Shown here piece after piece: positions 1 through 6,190 of a DNA stretch of 6,336 nt. Origin of the DNA: Helicobacter sp. (GTDB lineage Bacteria > Campylobacterota > Campylobacteria > Campylobacterales > Helicobacteraceae); NCBI GenBank assembly GCA_029257755.1, contig JARIAP010000050.1:1-6336 (forward strand). Direction: 5' to 3'. Every line of letters starts with the position of its first letter. Position 1 is the first letter of the stretch. The notes under the pieces are model-generated. The model saw only the letters and a program-made list of their open reading frames with translations, was not told where the DNA came from and made no database searches. The position numbers and the translations under genes are program-made.

Positions 1-156
1 GGATTTAAATTTTTATTTTAGAATAAATTAATATAAATATTTTTTTATTTTACTAATATCTATTATCTATATAATTTTATATTTGTTAGATATTTTGTAA
101 GATTTTATAGCTATTATTTTTATTAGAATTTTTATATTTATAAAATAAGATAATTT

Positions 157-160
157 AGGA
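157..160 (+). promoter_or_regulatory. ribosome binding site for nfu
   Basis: AGGA six bases before the ATG at 167 decides the start. The rest of 1-166 is almost pure A/T. A TATAAT at 70-75 and a TATAAAAT at 139-146 could act as -10 elements, but neither has a recognisable -35, so no promoter is assigned firmly. Confidence 0.6.
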
Positions 161-166
161 TTTTAC

Positions 167-412
167 ATGTTCCCATTTACAGATATAGAATTATTAAATC
201 CAGTTTTAAATAGTATATCTAAAGTTAGACCTATATTATTACAAGATGGTGGAGATATAGAGGTAATTAAAATAGAAAACGCTTGTGTTTTTGTGCGTTT
301 TTATGGTGCTTGTAGTGGCTGTAAAAGCAGACATATAACTTTACAGAATGCCATACAATCAACATTGCAAAAAGATATTCACCCGGATATAAAAGTTTTA
401 GAGATTGTATAA
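167..412 (+). CDS. nfu: Nfu-type (NifU C-terminal domain) iron-sulfur cluster scaffold protein
   Basis: Predicted small cytoplasmic protein of 81 residues that would hold or carry an Fe-S cluster for delivery to target enzymes. What is seen: the family block RPILLQDGGDIEVIKIE at about residues 21-37, then a GACSGC motif with the CxxC pair at Cys49 and Cys52, and the following TLQNAIQSTL helix that matches the usual TLxxGIExxL segment. The residues after the CxxC (KSRH) differ from the common CPSS-type sequence. The length fits a stand-alone Nfu domain; there is no IscU-like N-terminal domain and no A-type domain. The ATG is supported by an AGGA at 157-160, six bases upstream. It stands alone, convergent with flhF. 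Known family role: cluster carrier in Fe-S biogenesis; the exact clients in this organism cannot be inferred. Confidence 0.92.
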   Translation: MFPFTDIELLNPVLNSISKVRPILLQDGGDIEVIKIENACVFVRFYGACSGCKSRHITLQNAIQSTLQKDIHPDIKVLEIV

Positions 413-443
413 TATTGTTTGAATTATATATTAACTAAAATTA

Positions 444-457
444 TTTTTTATAAAAAA
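444..457. terminator. weak A/T palindrome between convergent nfu and flhF
   Basis: TTTTTTATAAAAAA is a perfect 14-bp palindrome in the 53-bp gap between the two convergent stop codons. It gives a T-run on either strand and could help end transcription from both sides. A second small inverted repeat (TATAAT at 408-413 with ATTATA at 423-428) overlaps the nfu stop. Neither has G-C pairs, so intrinsic termination would be weak; the site is called mainly by position. Confidence 0.3.
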
Positions 458-465
458 ACATTAAT

Positions 466-1896
466 CTATTTATTTGGATTTATAAAACCATCTAACAACC
501 AATCTACAAGTGCTTCATTTGTAGCTACAACTAAATCCGTTGGAACTTCTTGTCCTACTGAAAAATAACTAATTGGCTTTTTTGTTTCATAAGCAAGTGA
601 GAATATATTACCTAACCCTCTGCTTTCATCAAGCTTACTAAATATTAATGTGTCAATATTTAAGATTCCAAAAGCATCATATATATCTTTTAAATCTTCA
701 AATTTTGTTGTTGCACTCATTACAAGTGAGGTATTTATTTTGTAGTCTCCTTGTAAATATTTTTTAATTTGAGAAATTTTTTCACTATCGTTTTGACTTC
801 TTCCTGCTGTATCAACAAGTATATAATCACAATAACGCAATGAATCTAATGCTTTTAAGAAATCTTCTGGAGCCATTACCATTTGTATGCTAATTCTCAT
901 TCTTTCTGCATACCATTCAAGTTGTTCTAACGCACCTATTCTATAACTATCAAGTGTAATTATGCCAACCTTTGCTTTTTTTTCAAGTGAGAATCTTGCT
1001 GCAAGTTTTGCTAATGCGGTAGTTTTCCCAACTCCTGTTGGTCCTACAAGCATCATAATTTTTTTTGTCATATCCTTACTTTCTGGGCGACAATATATCA
1101 TCTTTCTTAATACTTCCCTAAAATATCGTTTAATTGTTAAAGAATTTTCACGCATTTTAAGTGGCATAAGCTCCAAACTAAGACTCATTATAGCATCTAA
1201 ATGATTTTTTATTATACCGCTTGTTTTTGCAATTCTATATATTTCTGCAAATTCATGTGGTATATTTAATCCTTCATTTTTAGGACTTCTATCTTCCCAT
1301 ACCATATTTTGAATAAGTTTTAATTTATCATTTAATTTATCTAATTCTTGCTTTATTCCTCTTAATTCCTCTGTATTTTCTAAACCACTTTGTTTTTCTT
1401 GTAATTTTGTTCCTATACGCTTATTTAATGTTTCAAGTGTGCTTGATGCTTGCTGGACTATAGGTTGGTTTATTGTTTGTAATGAATTATTTGATCTTAT
1501 ATGATTTGTAGCATTTTGGCTAAAGTCTAGTTTAATATCTTCGGAATCTATTTCATTTGAAAGCTCTGAAATTTCTTTAACTGCACGACTTAATTGCCTA
1601 CTAATATTATCATCAAATACATCTAATTTTTTTTGTGTTCTTTTTCTTTCAAGTTCCTTTTGTGCTATTTCATCTAGTCTTTGTTGTATGCTATTTGAGC
1701 GTTGAGTTATTATTTCTTTTTCTTGTTGAATTTCTTGTTCTTGGACTGCAACTACAACTTCATATAACCCCGGTTCTGTTAATGTTTTTTTTCTAATTTC
1801 TCTACTATCTATTATTAAAGCTTCATCTCCGTGTGCATTTTGTGCTTTTTTTAGTGCTTCTGGTGGAGTTTCTCCTGAATAAGTATAAAGTTTCAT
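466..1896 (-). CDS. flhF: Flagellar placement GTPase FlhF (SRP-type GTPase)
   Basis: FlhF is the third SRP-family GTPase; in polar flagellates it recruits early flagellar parts to the cell pole and affects flagellar gene expression. The 476-residue product has a short conserved N-terminus (MKLYTYSGETPPEALKKA), a charged Gln/Glu/Lys-rich linker with coiled-coil character at about 55-200, a helical N domain at about 210-275 and a G domain from about 278. GTPase motifs are intact: G1 GPTGVGKT 285-292, DSYRIGALEQL 316-326, DTAGR 362-366, SKLDE 420-424 and SVGQEVPTDL 446-455. The length is close to other epsilonproteobacterial FlhF proteins. It starts one base after the folK stop (TAA-A-ATG), so translation is probably coupled; only a weak AGG lies upstream. 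FlhG, the usual ATPase partner encoded next to it, does not follow here. Two A8 runs lie in the coding strand, at 1785-1792 and 976-983. Confidence 0.97.
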   Translation of the reverse strand: MKLYTYSGETPPEALKKAQNAHGDEALIIDSREIRKKTLTEPGLYEVVVAVQEQEIQQEKEIITQRSNSIQQRLDEIAQKELERKRTQKKLDVFDDNISRQLSRAVKEISELSNEIDSEDIKLDFSQNATNHIRSNNSLQTINQPIVQQASSTLETLNKRIGTKLQEKQSGLENTEELRGIKQELDKLNDKLKLIQNMVWEDRSPKNEGLNIPHEFAEIYRIAKTSGIIKNHLDAIMSLSLELMPLKMRENSLTIKRYFREVLRKMIYCRPESKDMTKKIMMLVGPTGVGKTTALAKLAARFSLEKKAKVGIITLDSYRIGALEQLEWYAERMRISIQMVMAPEDFLKALDSLRYCDYILVDTAGRSQNDSEKISQIKKYLQGDYKINTSLVMSATTKFEDLKDIYDAFGILNIDTLIFSKLDESRGLGNIFSLAYETKKPISYFSVGQEVPTDLVVATNEALVDWLLDGFINPNK

Positions 1897-1897
1897 T

Positions 1898-2365
1898 TTA
1901 TAATAAACCTAATTGAAATTTAAGTGGTAATAATACACTTTTGCGATTATTATAATCAATATGTGGTAATTTCATGTGATTAAAATAAACATGTTTATTA
2001 GCATAAAATATTAAATCAATATCTAATGTTCTAGGTGCATTTTTAAAATCTCTAATTCTTTTTCTACCAAATTTTCTTTCAAGATAAAACATTAAAGAAA
2101 ATATAGCTTTAACACAAAGTGATGTGCTAAAAATAATAGTGGTATTATAAAAATCTGGTTGTTTTTCGTAGCCAAATGCAGGATTTTTATAAATATTTGA
2201 AGTGCTATGAATTTTAATAAATGGATTATTTATAAGAGTCTTAAAAAGATTATTAAAAGTTTTTATACAATTACCAATATTTGCACCTATACCCCAAACA
2301 ACTATATTTGCATAACTTTTAAAATTCTTTTGAATATATGGAAAATATTTAGTGTATAAATTCAC
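1898..2365 (-). CDS. folK: 2-amino-4-hydroxy-6-hydroxymethyldihydropteridine pyrophosphokinase (HPPK)
   Basis: Transfers pyrophosphate from ATP to 6-hydroxymethyl-7,8-dihydropterin, the step before dihydropteroate synthase in folate synthesis. The 155-residue product has GANIGN at 27-32 (family GSNxG), NPAFGYEKQPDFYN at 61-74 (substrate-binding loop), the Arg-rich ERKFGRKRIRDF segment at 96-107, and the HPPK signature APRTLDIDLIF at 110-120, whose Asp115 and Asp117 match the Mg-binding pair. It closes with LPH and VLLPL as in the family, then ends soon after. About 20 extra residues precede the first core strand (IVVWGIG). The start is a GTG at 2365-2363, chosen because AGGAG lies six bases upstream and no better in-frame start is seen. 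It forms a two-gene unit with flhF, an arrangement known from Helicobacter. Confidence 0.95.
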   Translation of the reverse strand: MNLYTKYFPYIQKNFKSYANIVVWGIGANIGNCIKTFNNLFKTLINNPFIKIHSTSNIYKNPAFGYEKQPDFYNTTIIFSTSLCVKAIFSLMFYLERKFGRKRIRDFKNAPRTLDIDLIFYANKHVYFNHMKLPHIDYNNRKSVLLPLKFQLGLL

Positions 2366-2370
2366 AAAAA

Positions 2371-2376
2371 ACTCCT
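2371..2376 (-). promoter_or_regulatory. ribosome binding site supporting the GTG start of folK
   Basis: On the minus strand AGGAG is followed by six T bases and then GTG. The strong Shine-Dalgarno match is the reason for accepting a non-ATG start. Confidence 0.65.
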
Positions 2377-2396
2377 AAATAAAGCAAACTATATAA

Positions 2397-2412
2397 GTTA
2401 TAGTATAGTATA
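2397..2412 (-). promoter_or_regulatory. candidate -10 region for the folK-flhF transcript
   Basis: Read on the minus strand this stretch is TATACTATACTATAAC, three overlapping -10-like hexamers (TATACT, TATACT, TATAAC) about 32-47 bases before the folK start. No clear -35 is visible, which is usual for sigma80/70 promoters in this class. The positions are inferred from motif and spacing only. Confidence 0.4.
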
Positions 2413-2513
2413 AAAAATAATTCTATGATAATATGAATTTAGTATTATATCTAAAAAATATCATTTTCAAACATAAAAAATAATTATAGATATTTAAAAA
2501 TATAAAAAAATAC

Positions 2514-2519
2514 TATAAT
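2514..2519 (+). promoter_or_regulatory. candidate -10 element for the 259-residue membrane protein gene
   Basis: A perfect TATAAT lies 38 bases before the ATG at 2557, with A-rich DNA upstream that fits the periodic A/T upstream element of epsilonproteobacterial promoters. A ribosome site AGGA is at 2547-2550, six bases from the ATG. The 191-bp region 2366-2556 is shared with the divergent folK promoter and shows no other feature. Confidence 0.45.
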
Positions 2520-2556
2520 ATTAAAATATCTTATTTTATAAAATTCAGGAAATATT

Positions 2557-3336
2557 ATGAAAGGTATAATTTCAAAAGATGGTTTTATAGAAACTAAAAA
2601 TAATAAGAAATATCAAGTATGTATAGCAGACATAGAAAATATAATTGAATTACAAGATAAATCACTTATTGATTGTGAGGTTGAATTTGAGATTCTTAAT
2701 GGAATACCAAGAAATATATTTATTTGTTTTGAGAATAATAAAAATAATATAATAATAGAAAACAATAAGCAAAGAAATAACTCTTTAAAACATATATATA
2801 AAATGATAATGAATTATTTTAGAGTTAAACAACAAAAAGTAGATGAATATAATTACATTAAGGATATTAAACTTTTTAGAAATAGAATTAAAATTATGCT
2901 TTTTTGCACTATTTTATCACCTCTTGTATTTCCTATTATTGTAGTATTAGTAATGAAATATAAAATTACAAAGCAAATAGCTAGTGTATCTGATATGAAA
3001 TTACTATCATTATTTTGGTTATCTTTTGTAAATATAGCCATAATATATATTATATTATTATTTTCTATATCAAATATAAAATATCAATCTTTTTATATTT
3101 TTATATTGTTTGATATTATTTTTGCATTAGTTGCTACATATATGTATTTTAGAAAATTAAGTCTAGTTACAGAAAATAAAACATTTACAAATATTTTTTG
3201 GGGAGTTTTTTTATCTTTGTTTATTTTAAGATATTCAATTGTTCTTGGAATCATTATTATTATATTACTTGTTATTGCTTATTATCAAGCATTATTCAAA
3301 ATTACTAAAGTAAAGAATATTGATAAAGATAATTAA
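2557..3336 (+). CDS. Uncharacterised membrane protein with N-terminal OB/cold-shock-like domain
   Basis: No named family is recognised. The 259-residue product has two parts. Residues 1-57 read like a small OB-fold: MKGIISKDGFIET, then KKYQVCIADI, then a strand VEFEILNGIPRNIFI, which follows the cold-shock-domain layout (G-x-I, GFI, Y-x-V-x-x-x-D-I, VxFE) but lacks the aromatic RNP1/RNP2 residues needed for typical RNA binding. Residues 58-110 are an Asn/Lys-rich linker. Residues 112-246 are strongly hydrophobic with about five likely membrane helices (about 112-133, 149-170, 177-197, 211-224, 226-246), and the C-terminus is short and charged. No signal peptide; the N-terminal domain would probably be cytoplasmic. 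The start is supported by AGGA six bases upstream. It is a single gene between folK (divergent) and gltS (convergent). The role is unknown; the N-terminal assignment is by pattern only. Confidence 0.8.
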   Translation: MKGIISKDGFIETKNNKKYQVCIADIENIIELQDKSLIDCEVEFEILNGIPRNIFICFENNKNNIIIENNKQRNNSLKHIYKMIMNYFRVKQQKVDEYNYIKDIKLFRNRIKIMLFCTILSPLVFPIIVVLVMKYKITKQIASVSDMKLLSLFWLSFVNIAIIYIILLFSISNIKYQSFYIFILFDIIFALVATYMYFRKLSLVTENKTFTNIFWGVFLSLFILRYSIVLGIIIIILLVIAYYQALFKITKVKNIDKDN

Positions 3337-3371
3337 AAATATCTTATAGTATCTTGTATATAAATTAATAA

Positions 3372-3402
3372 ATATAAACCTTTTATTTTATTAGGTTTAT
3401 AT
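3372..3402. terminator. Bidirectional hairpin terminator between the membrane protein gene and gltS
   Basis: A 10-bp perfect stem (ATATAAACCT at 3372-3381 with AGGTTTATAT at 3393-3402) with an 11-base A/T loop lies in the 81-bp gap between two convergent genes. On the plus strand it runs into ATTTTTATTT; on the minus strand into TTATTAATTTA. Three of the ten pairs are supplied by C-C-T/A-G-G near the loop. Position and shape fit an intrinsic terminator used from both sides, stronger for the plus strand. Confidence 0.7.
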
Positions 3403-3417
3403 ATTTTTATTTAGTAT

Positions 3418-4962
3418 TTATATAAATAATAATAAAGAACCTTTAATCACAAGTGAATTTATTATATCTATAAAAAAAGCACCAACTAATGGAACTATTA
3501 CAAATGCTACATGACTTGGACCATAATGAGATGTAACAGCTTGCATATTTACCATTGCAGTAGGTGTTGCACCAAGCCCAAACCCACAATGCCCAGCTGC
3601 TAAAACAGCAGCATCATAATCTTTACCACAAAATCTAAAGGTTATAAATATAGCATATAGAATCATAAGTATAGCTTGTGCTCCTAAAATAACTATCAAA
3701 GGTAGTGCTAATGCAAATAATTCCCATAGATTCAAAGTCATCATAGCAAATGCAAGAAATAATGATAAGGATACATTCCCTAATACTGATACTTCTCTAT
3801 CAAAAACTTGATGTATATTTAATGCTGATAACACATTTCTTAAAACTACACCTATAAAAAGACAATATACAAATGTTGGTAGGTTAAGACTAGGTAAAAA
3901 ATCTTTCATAATATCTTCTAAAACTTTTCCTATTAATAAACAAGCAGAAATTAATGCTAAAGATTCTATAAAACTAATAGGTGTTATCAACCTTTCTTTA
4001 GTTGGTGTTTCAAAACCGCTTGTATTATCATTATTTGTAATGCTAGTTTCTGTCCCCGGTATTTTAATGTTATTTTTCTTTATTAGATAACGAGCCACAG
4101 GACCACCTATTAGCCCACCCATTATAAGCCCAAATGTAGCACATGCCATAGCCACTCCAGTAGAAGCACTAAAATTATATGGTTTTGCGCTAAAAGTATC
4201 AGCCCATGCACCACCAGTTCCATGCCCACCACTCATAGTTATAGAACCGCTAAGTATACCAAGTAATGGATCAACTCCCATAATATGTGCTATGGATACA
4301 CCAATAATATTTTGAGCAAATAATAATCCTACAACTATTACAAGAAATATTATTAGCATTTTACCACCTTTTTTAAGTGAAGAGAAATCTGCACTTAAAC
4401 CTATAGAAGCAAAGAAAGCTAACATAAGTGGTTCTTTTAGGGAATCATTAAATTTAAATTCAATATTTATCATTTTATAAATAATTAAAATTATAATAGC
4501 AGCTATTATACCACCCACTACAGGTTCAGGTATATTGTAATCTTGTAAAAATTTTATTCTTTGTATAATAATCCTACCAACAAGCAATACACCAACCATA
4601 CATACAAGTGTAAAGTAGAAATTAAAATCAATACTAGAAAGTTTTATATCACTTGACTTTATATAAGCTTTTGATGTAGTTCCATTATCATTTTTATATT
4701 CTATAAGAAAATAATCTTCAAATATTCCTAATGCCTTAACTTTTATCCCATTATTTAATGTATCTATTTTGCAACTTTGATTTGGAACATTATAAATGTT
4801 TGGATTTTGTGATATTATTGTATAACCATCACGCCAAGTAGCAATATTTTGTAATGTTATATCTTGTTTGTCGCATATATTATTATTTACAATATCTTGT
4901 TTTGCATTAAGATATATGACATTGAATAATATTAAAAATAAATATAAGAAAGTTTTTTTCAT
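3418..4962 (-). CDS. gltS: Sodium/glutamate symporter GltS with extra N-terminal secreted SH3-like domain
   Basis: GltS imports L-glutamate with sodium across the inner membrane. Residues from about 111 to 514 align by eye along the whole of E. coli GltS (about 400 residues): IPEPVVGG 144-151, the first re-entrant segment SGSITMSGGHGTGGAW 238-253, VAMACATFGLIMGGLIGGPVARYL 270-293, VLGNVSLSLFLA 393-404, and the second re-entrant segment AAGHCGFGLGATPTA 455-469, then GPSHVAF and VGAFFIDI. The transporter core therefore looks complete. The unusual part is residues 1-110: a signal peptide (about 1-20, ending YLNA before KQD) followed by an SH3-like region at about 38-108 with Cys30 and Cys64, placed to sit in the periplasm. 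E. coli GltS is modelled with a periplasmic N-terminus, which fits. The ATG has AAAGG at 4970-4974, seven bases upstream. Single gene, divergent from the outer-membrane protein gene. The SH3 call is by pattern (VY-x-x-P, hydrophobic spacing, AYIKSSDIKL) and less certain than GltS. Confidence 0.95.
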   Translation of the reverse strand: MKKTFLYLFLILFNVIYLNAKQDIVNNNICDKQDITLQNIATWRDGYTIISQNPNIYNVPNQSCKIDTLNNGIKVKALGIFEDYFLIEYKNDNGTTSKAYIKSSDIKLSSIDFNFYFTLVCMVGVLLVGRIIIQRIKFLQDYNIPEPVVGGIIAAIIILIIYKMINIEFKFNDSLKEPLMLAFFASIGLSADFSSLKKGGKMLIIFLVIVVGLLFAQNIIGVSIAHIMGVDPLLGILSGSITMSGGHGTGGAWADTFSAKPYNFSASTGVAMACATFGLIMGGLIGGPVARYLIKKNNIKIPGTETSITNNDNTSGFETPTKERLITPISFIESLALISACLLIGKVLEDIMKDFLPSLNLPTFVYCLFIGVVLRNVLSALNIHQVFDREVSVLGNVSLSLFLAFAMMTLNLWELFALALPLIVILGAQAILMILYAIFITFRFCGKDYDAAVLAAGHCGFGLGATPTAMVNMQAVTSHYGPSHVAFVIVPLVGAFFIDIINSLVIKGSLLLFI

Positions 4963-4980
4963 AAAAATACCTTTAAAATC

Positions 4981-5006
4981 ATATAATGACTATATTGTCA
5001 TTTTAT
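4981..5006. promoter_or_regulatory. palindromic operator-like site upstream of gltS
   Basis: Ten-base arms with one mismatch: ATA-T-AATGAC at 4981-4990 and GTCATT-T-TAT at 4997-5006, separated by TATATT. The core is TGAC-N6-GTCA. It lies from about the predicted gltS start of transcription to 19 bases before the gltS ATG. A dimeric repressor binding there would block transcription; in RNA it could instead form a small 5'-leader hairpin. The regulator is not identified. Confidence 0.5.
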
Positions 5007-5013
5007 ATACTGA

Positions 5014-5019
5014 ATTATA
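5014..5019 (-). promoter_or_regulatory. candidate -10 element for gltS
   Basis: On the minus strand this is a perfect TATAAT, 51 bases before the gltS ATG. Transcription would start near 5005-5008, which is the edge of the palindrome at 4981-5006. There is no convincing -35. A second, poorer candidate (TATGAT) lies closer to the gene, inside the palindrome's far edge. Confidence 0.45.
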
Positions 5020-5058
5020 TTTAAGGTAGAATAAAAATTTACTTAAATAAATTTTAAA

Positions 5059-5098
5059 TGTTACTATTATAATGTATAAGATATATCAAAGTGTAACA
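5059..5098. repeat. inverted repeat TGTTAC-N28-GTAACA around a TATAAT box
   Basis: Six-base perfect arms (5059-5064 and 5093-5098) flank a plus-strand TATAAT at 5068-5073 in the gltS/outer-membrane-protein divergent region. The TATAAT could be a -10 for the rightward gene with a leader of about 120 bases, and the arms could be a spaced binding site. Short arms with a long spacer in A/T-rich DNA can occur by chance, so this is tentative. Confidence 0.25.
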
Positions 5099-5200
5099 AT
5101 ATGAAATCTTTTATTATTTTTTATATGTATATTTCTATATTTTATTACTTTTTTTATGTGTCGATATTTTAGAAAAGTTTTAAATAAGATAGGAGTTTTT

Positions 5201-5929
5201 ATGTTTCATAGAACTATAAGTGTGATGATAAGTAGTATATGTATCTTTAATGTATCATTGAATGCACAGCAAATCAAAAGATTTACACAAAAGATTTCAG
5301 AACCACCAAAAGAGATAACAAAAGATAGTAAAACAGGTGCTATGATTGGAATTGAGAATGGTTTTAATCTTGTTAAAACCGATAGTAGCGATATGTTTGT
5401 TATAGATTTTGGTGTTAAGCTTGGATATAACTTATTTTTTACTAAAGAATGGGGATTGAGGCTTTATGGTAGTTATAATTATAATTTTACGGATTTTGTT
5501 ATAGCATATAAAAGTAATGCTAGGAATGAAAACTTATATATAGGTTCGCATTTTTTTCTTTTTAATTCAGATATTTTATATGACTTTTATAATAATACAG
5601 AATTAAAACTAAGCCTTGGTATTATACTTGGACTTAGTGCTGGTTATGAGTTAAGCGGATCAAATAATAATGTAACTATAAATAACGAATTACATAATTA
5701 TACGAGAAGTGGATTTAGAGCATCTATTAATGCTGGTTTTTCTATGCTTTTTTCAAATAAACATAGACTTGAAATTATGTATAAATATGTTGCATTACAA
5801 CCAGATCTATATGATATAGTTAGACAAACCAATAATATTCCACCAAATCAAAATCAAATTATTAGAGAAGAATACCATAGCTCTCAAAGTCCTTTTTCAT
5901 TTTATTTAGGTTATACTTTTGTTTTTTAA
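5201..5929 (+). CDS. Secreted outer-membrane beta-barrel protein, Helicobacter-type
   Basis: Predicted outer-membrane protein of 242 residues. A signal peptide covers about residues 1-22 (MFHRTISVMISSICIF, then VSLNA before QQ). After a short polar stretch, eight alternating hydrophobic/polar segments are visible, starting roughly at TGAMIGIENGF, MFVIDFGVKLGYNL, WGLRLYGSYNYNF, LYIGSHFFLFNSDIL, LKLSLGIILGLSAGY, SGFRASINAGFSML, HRLEIMYKYVAL and FSFYLGYTFVF. Ending in an aromatic residue (Phe) after YTFV is the usual barrel-insertion signal. The start at 5201 is preferred over an in-frame ATG 45 bases upstream, because AGGAG at 5191-5195 is well placed and the signal peptide then begins at residue 1. 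Known relatives in Helicobacter are small Hop/Hor-like or Omp barrels; whether it is a pore or an adhesin cannot be read from the sequence. Single gene, divergent from gltS. Confidence 0.82.
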   Translation: MFHRTISVMISSICIFNVSLNAQQIKRFTQKISEPPKEITKDSKTGAMIGIENGFNLVKTDSSDMFVIDFGVKLGYNLFFTKEWGLRLYGSYNYNFTDFVIAYKSNARNENLYIGSHFFLFNSDILYDFYNNTELKLSLGIILGLSAGYELSGSNNNVTINNELHNYTRSGFRASINAGFSMLFSNKHRLEIMYKYVALQPDLYDIVRQTNNIPPNQNQIIREEYHSSQSPFSFYLGYTFVF

Positions 5930-6118
5930 TATATTTTATAGTTTTAACATTAGAATCTAAAATTATAAACTTAATATATTTTAAATACAAACATTATTAT
6001 AGTTTTATATTATTTTAATATTAAAAGTTAAGGATTTAAATAAACTATAATAACTAAATTATACACAAAATCTAATAATCTTAATTTTTATTAAAAAATC
6101 CTATAAAAAAAAAAAAAC
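5930..6118. other. A/T-rich intergenic stretch without a gene
   Basis: No reading frame with a ribosome site is seen on either strand. Small features only: a repeated TATAGTTTTA (5937-5946 and 5998-6007), a perfect palindrome TTTTAATATTAAAA at 6013-6026, a TATAAT at 6046-6051 and an A13 run at 6105-6117. No tRNA or structured RNA is recognised. Confidence 0.5.
5938..5966 (+). terminator. possible weak terminator after the outer-membrane protein gene
   Basis: A nine-pair stem with one G-U wobble (ATAGTTTTA at 5938-5946 with TAAAATTAT at 5958-5966, 11-base loop) starts nine bases after the stop codon. It has no G-C pair, and the following bases are AAACTTAATATATTTT rather than a clean T-run, so termination here is uncertain. 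Confidence 0.25.
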
Positions 6119-6147
6119 TTGACTTATTGTTTTTTTTCTGTTAGAAT
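6119..6147 (+). promoter_or_regulatory. strong sigma70-type promoter for the TerB-like gene
   Basis: TTGACT at 6119-6124 and TAGAAT at 6142-6147 are separated by 17 bases, the ideal spacing, with transcription expected near 6154. The -35 match is better than at any other promoter in the window. An A13 run ends one base before the -35 and could act as an UP element; a T8 run (6130-6137) lies inside the spacer. Confidence 0.75.
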
Positions 6148-6190
6148 ATCAAACGATTTTATATGTCTTTATGTATAAGGAGTTATATTT

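Noticed and set aside
1..166. possible RNA gene or leader upstream of nfu
   Set aside because: The stretch is nearly pure A/T with no stable stem and no conserved RNA motif; only weak -10-like boxes are visible.
962..1204. 80-codon open frame on the plus strand
   Set aside because: It lies fully inside flhF on the opposite strand, over the intact GTPase core, has no ribosome site and its translation has no recognisable features.
2853..3041. 62-codon open frame on the minus strand
   Set aside because: It is antisense to the membrane protein gene, lacks a ribosome site, and its hydrophobicity simply mirrors the A/T-rich membrane helices.
5156..5200. upstream in-frame ATG giving a 257-residue outer-membrane protein
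   Set aside because: No Shine-Dalgarno precedes it, whereas AGGAG stands before the ATG at 5201, and starting at 5156 would place 15 charged residues ahead of an otherwise normal signal peptide.
6013..6026. perfect palindrome TTTTAATATTAAAA as an operator or terminator
   Set aside because: It consists only of A and T in an A/T-only region, has no G-C pairs and is not next to a gene end or a clear promoter.
6032..6041. GGATTTAAAT also present at 1-10, as if a repeat or attachment site
   Set aside because: Ten A/T-rich bases repeated twice in over 6 kb are expected by chance, and no integrase or mobile gene lies between them.
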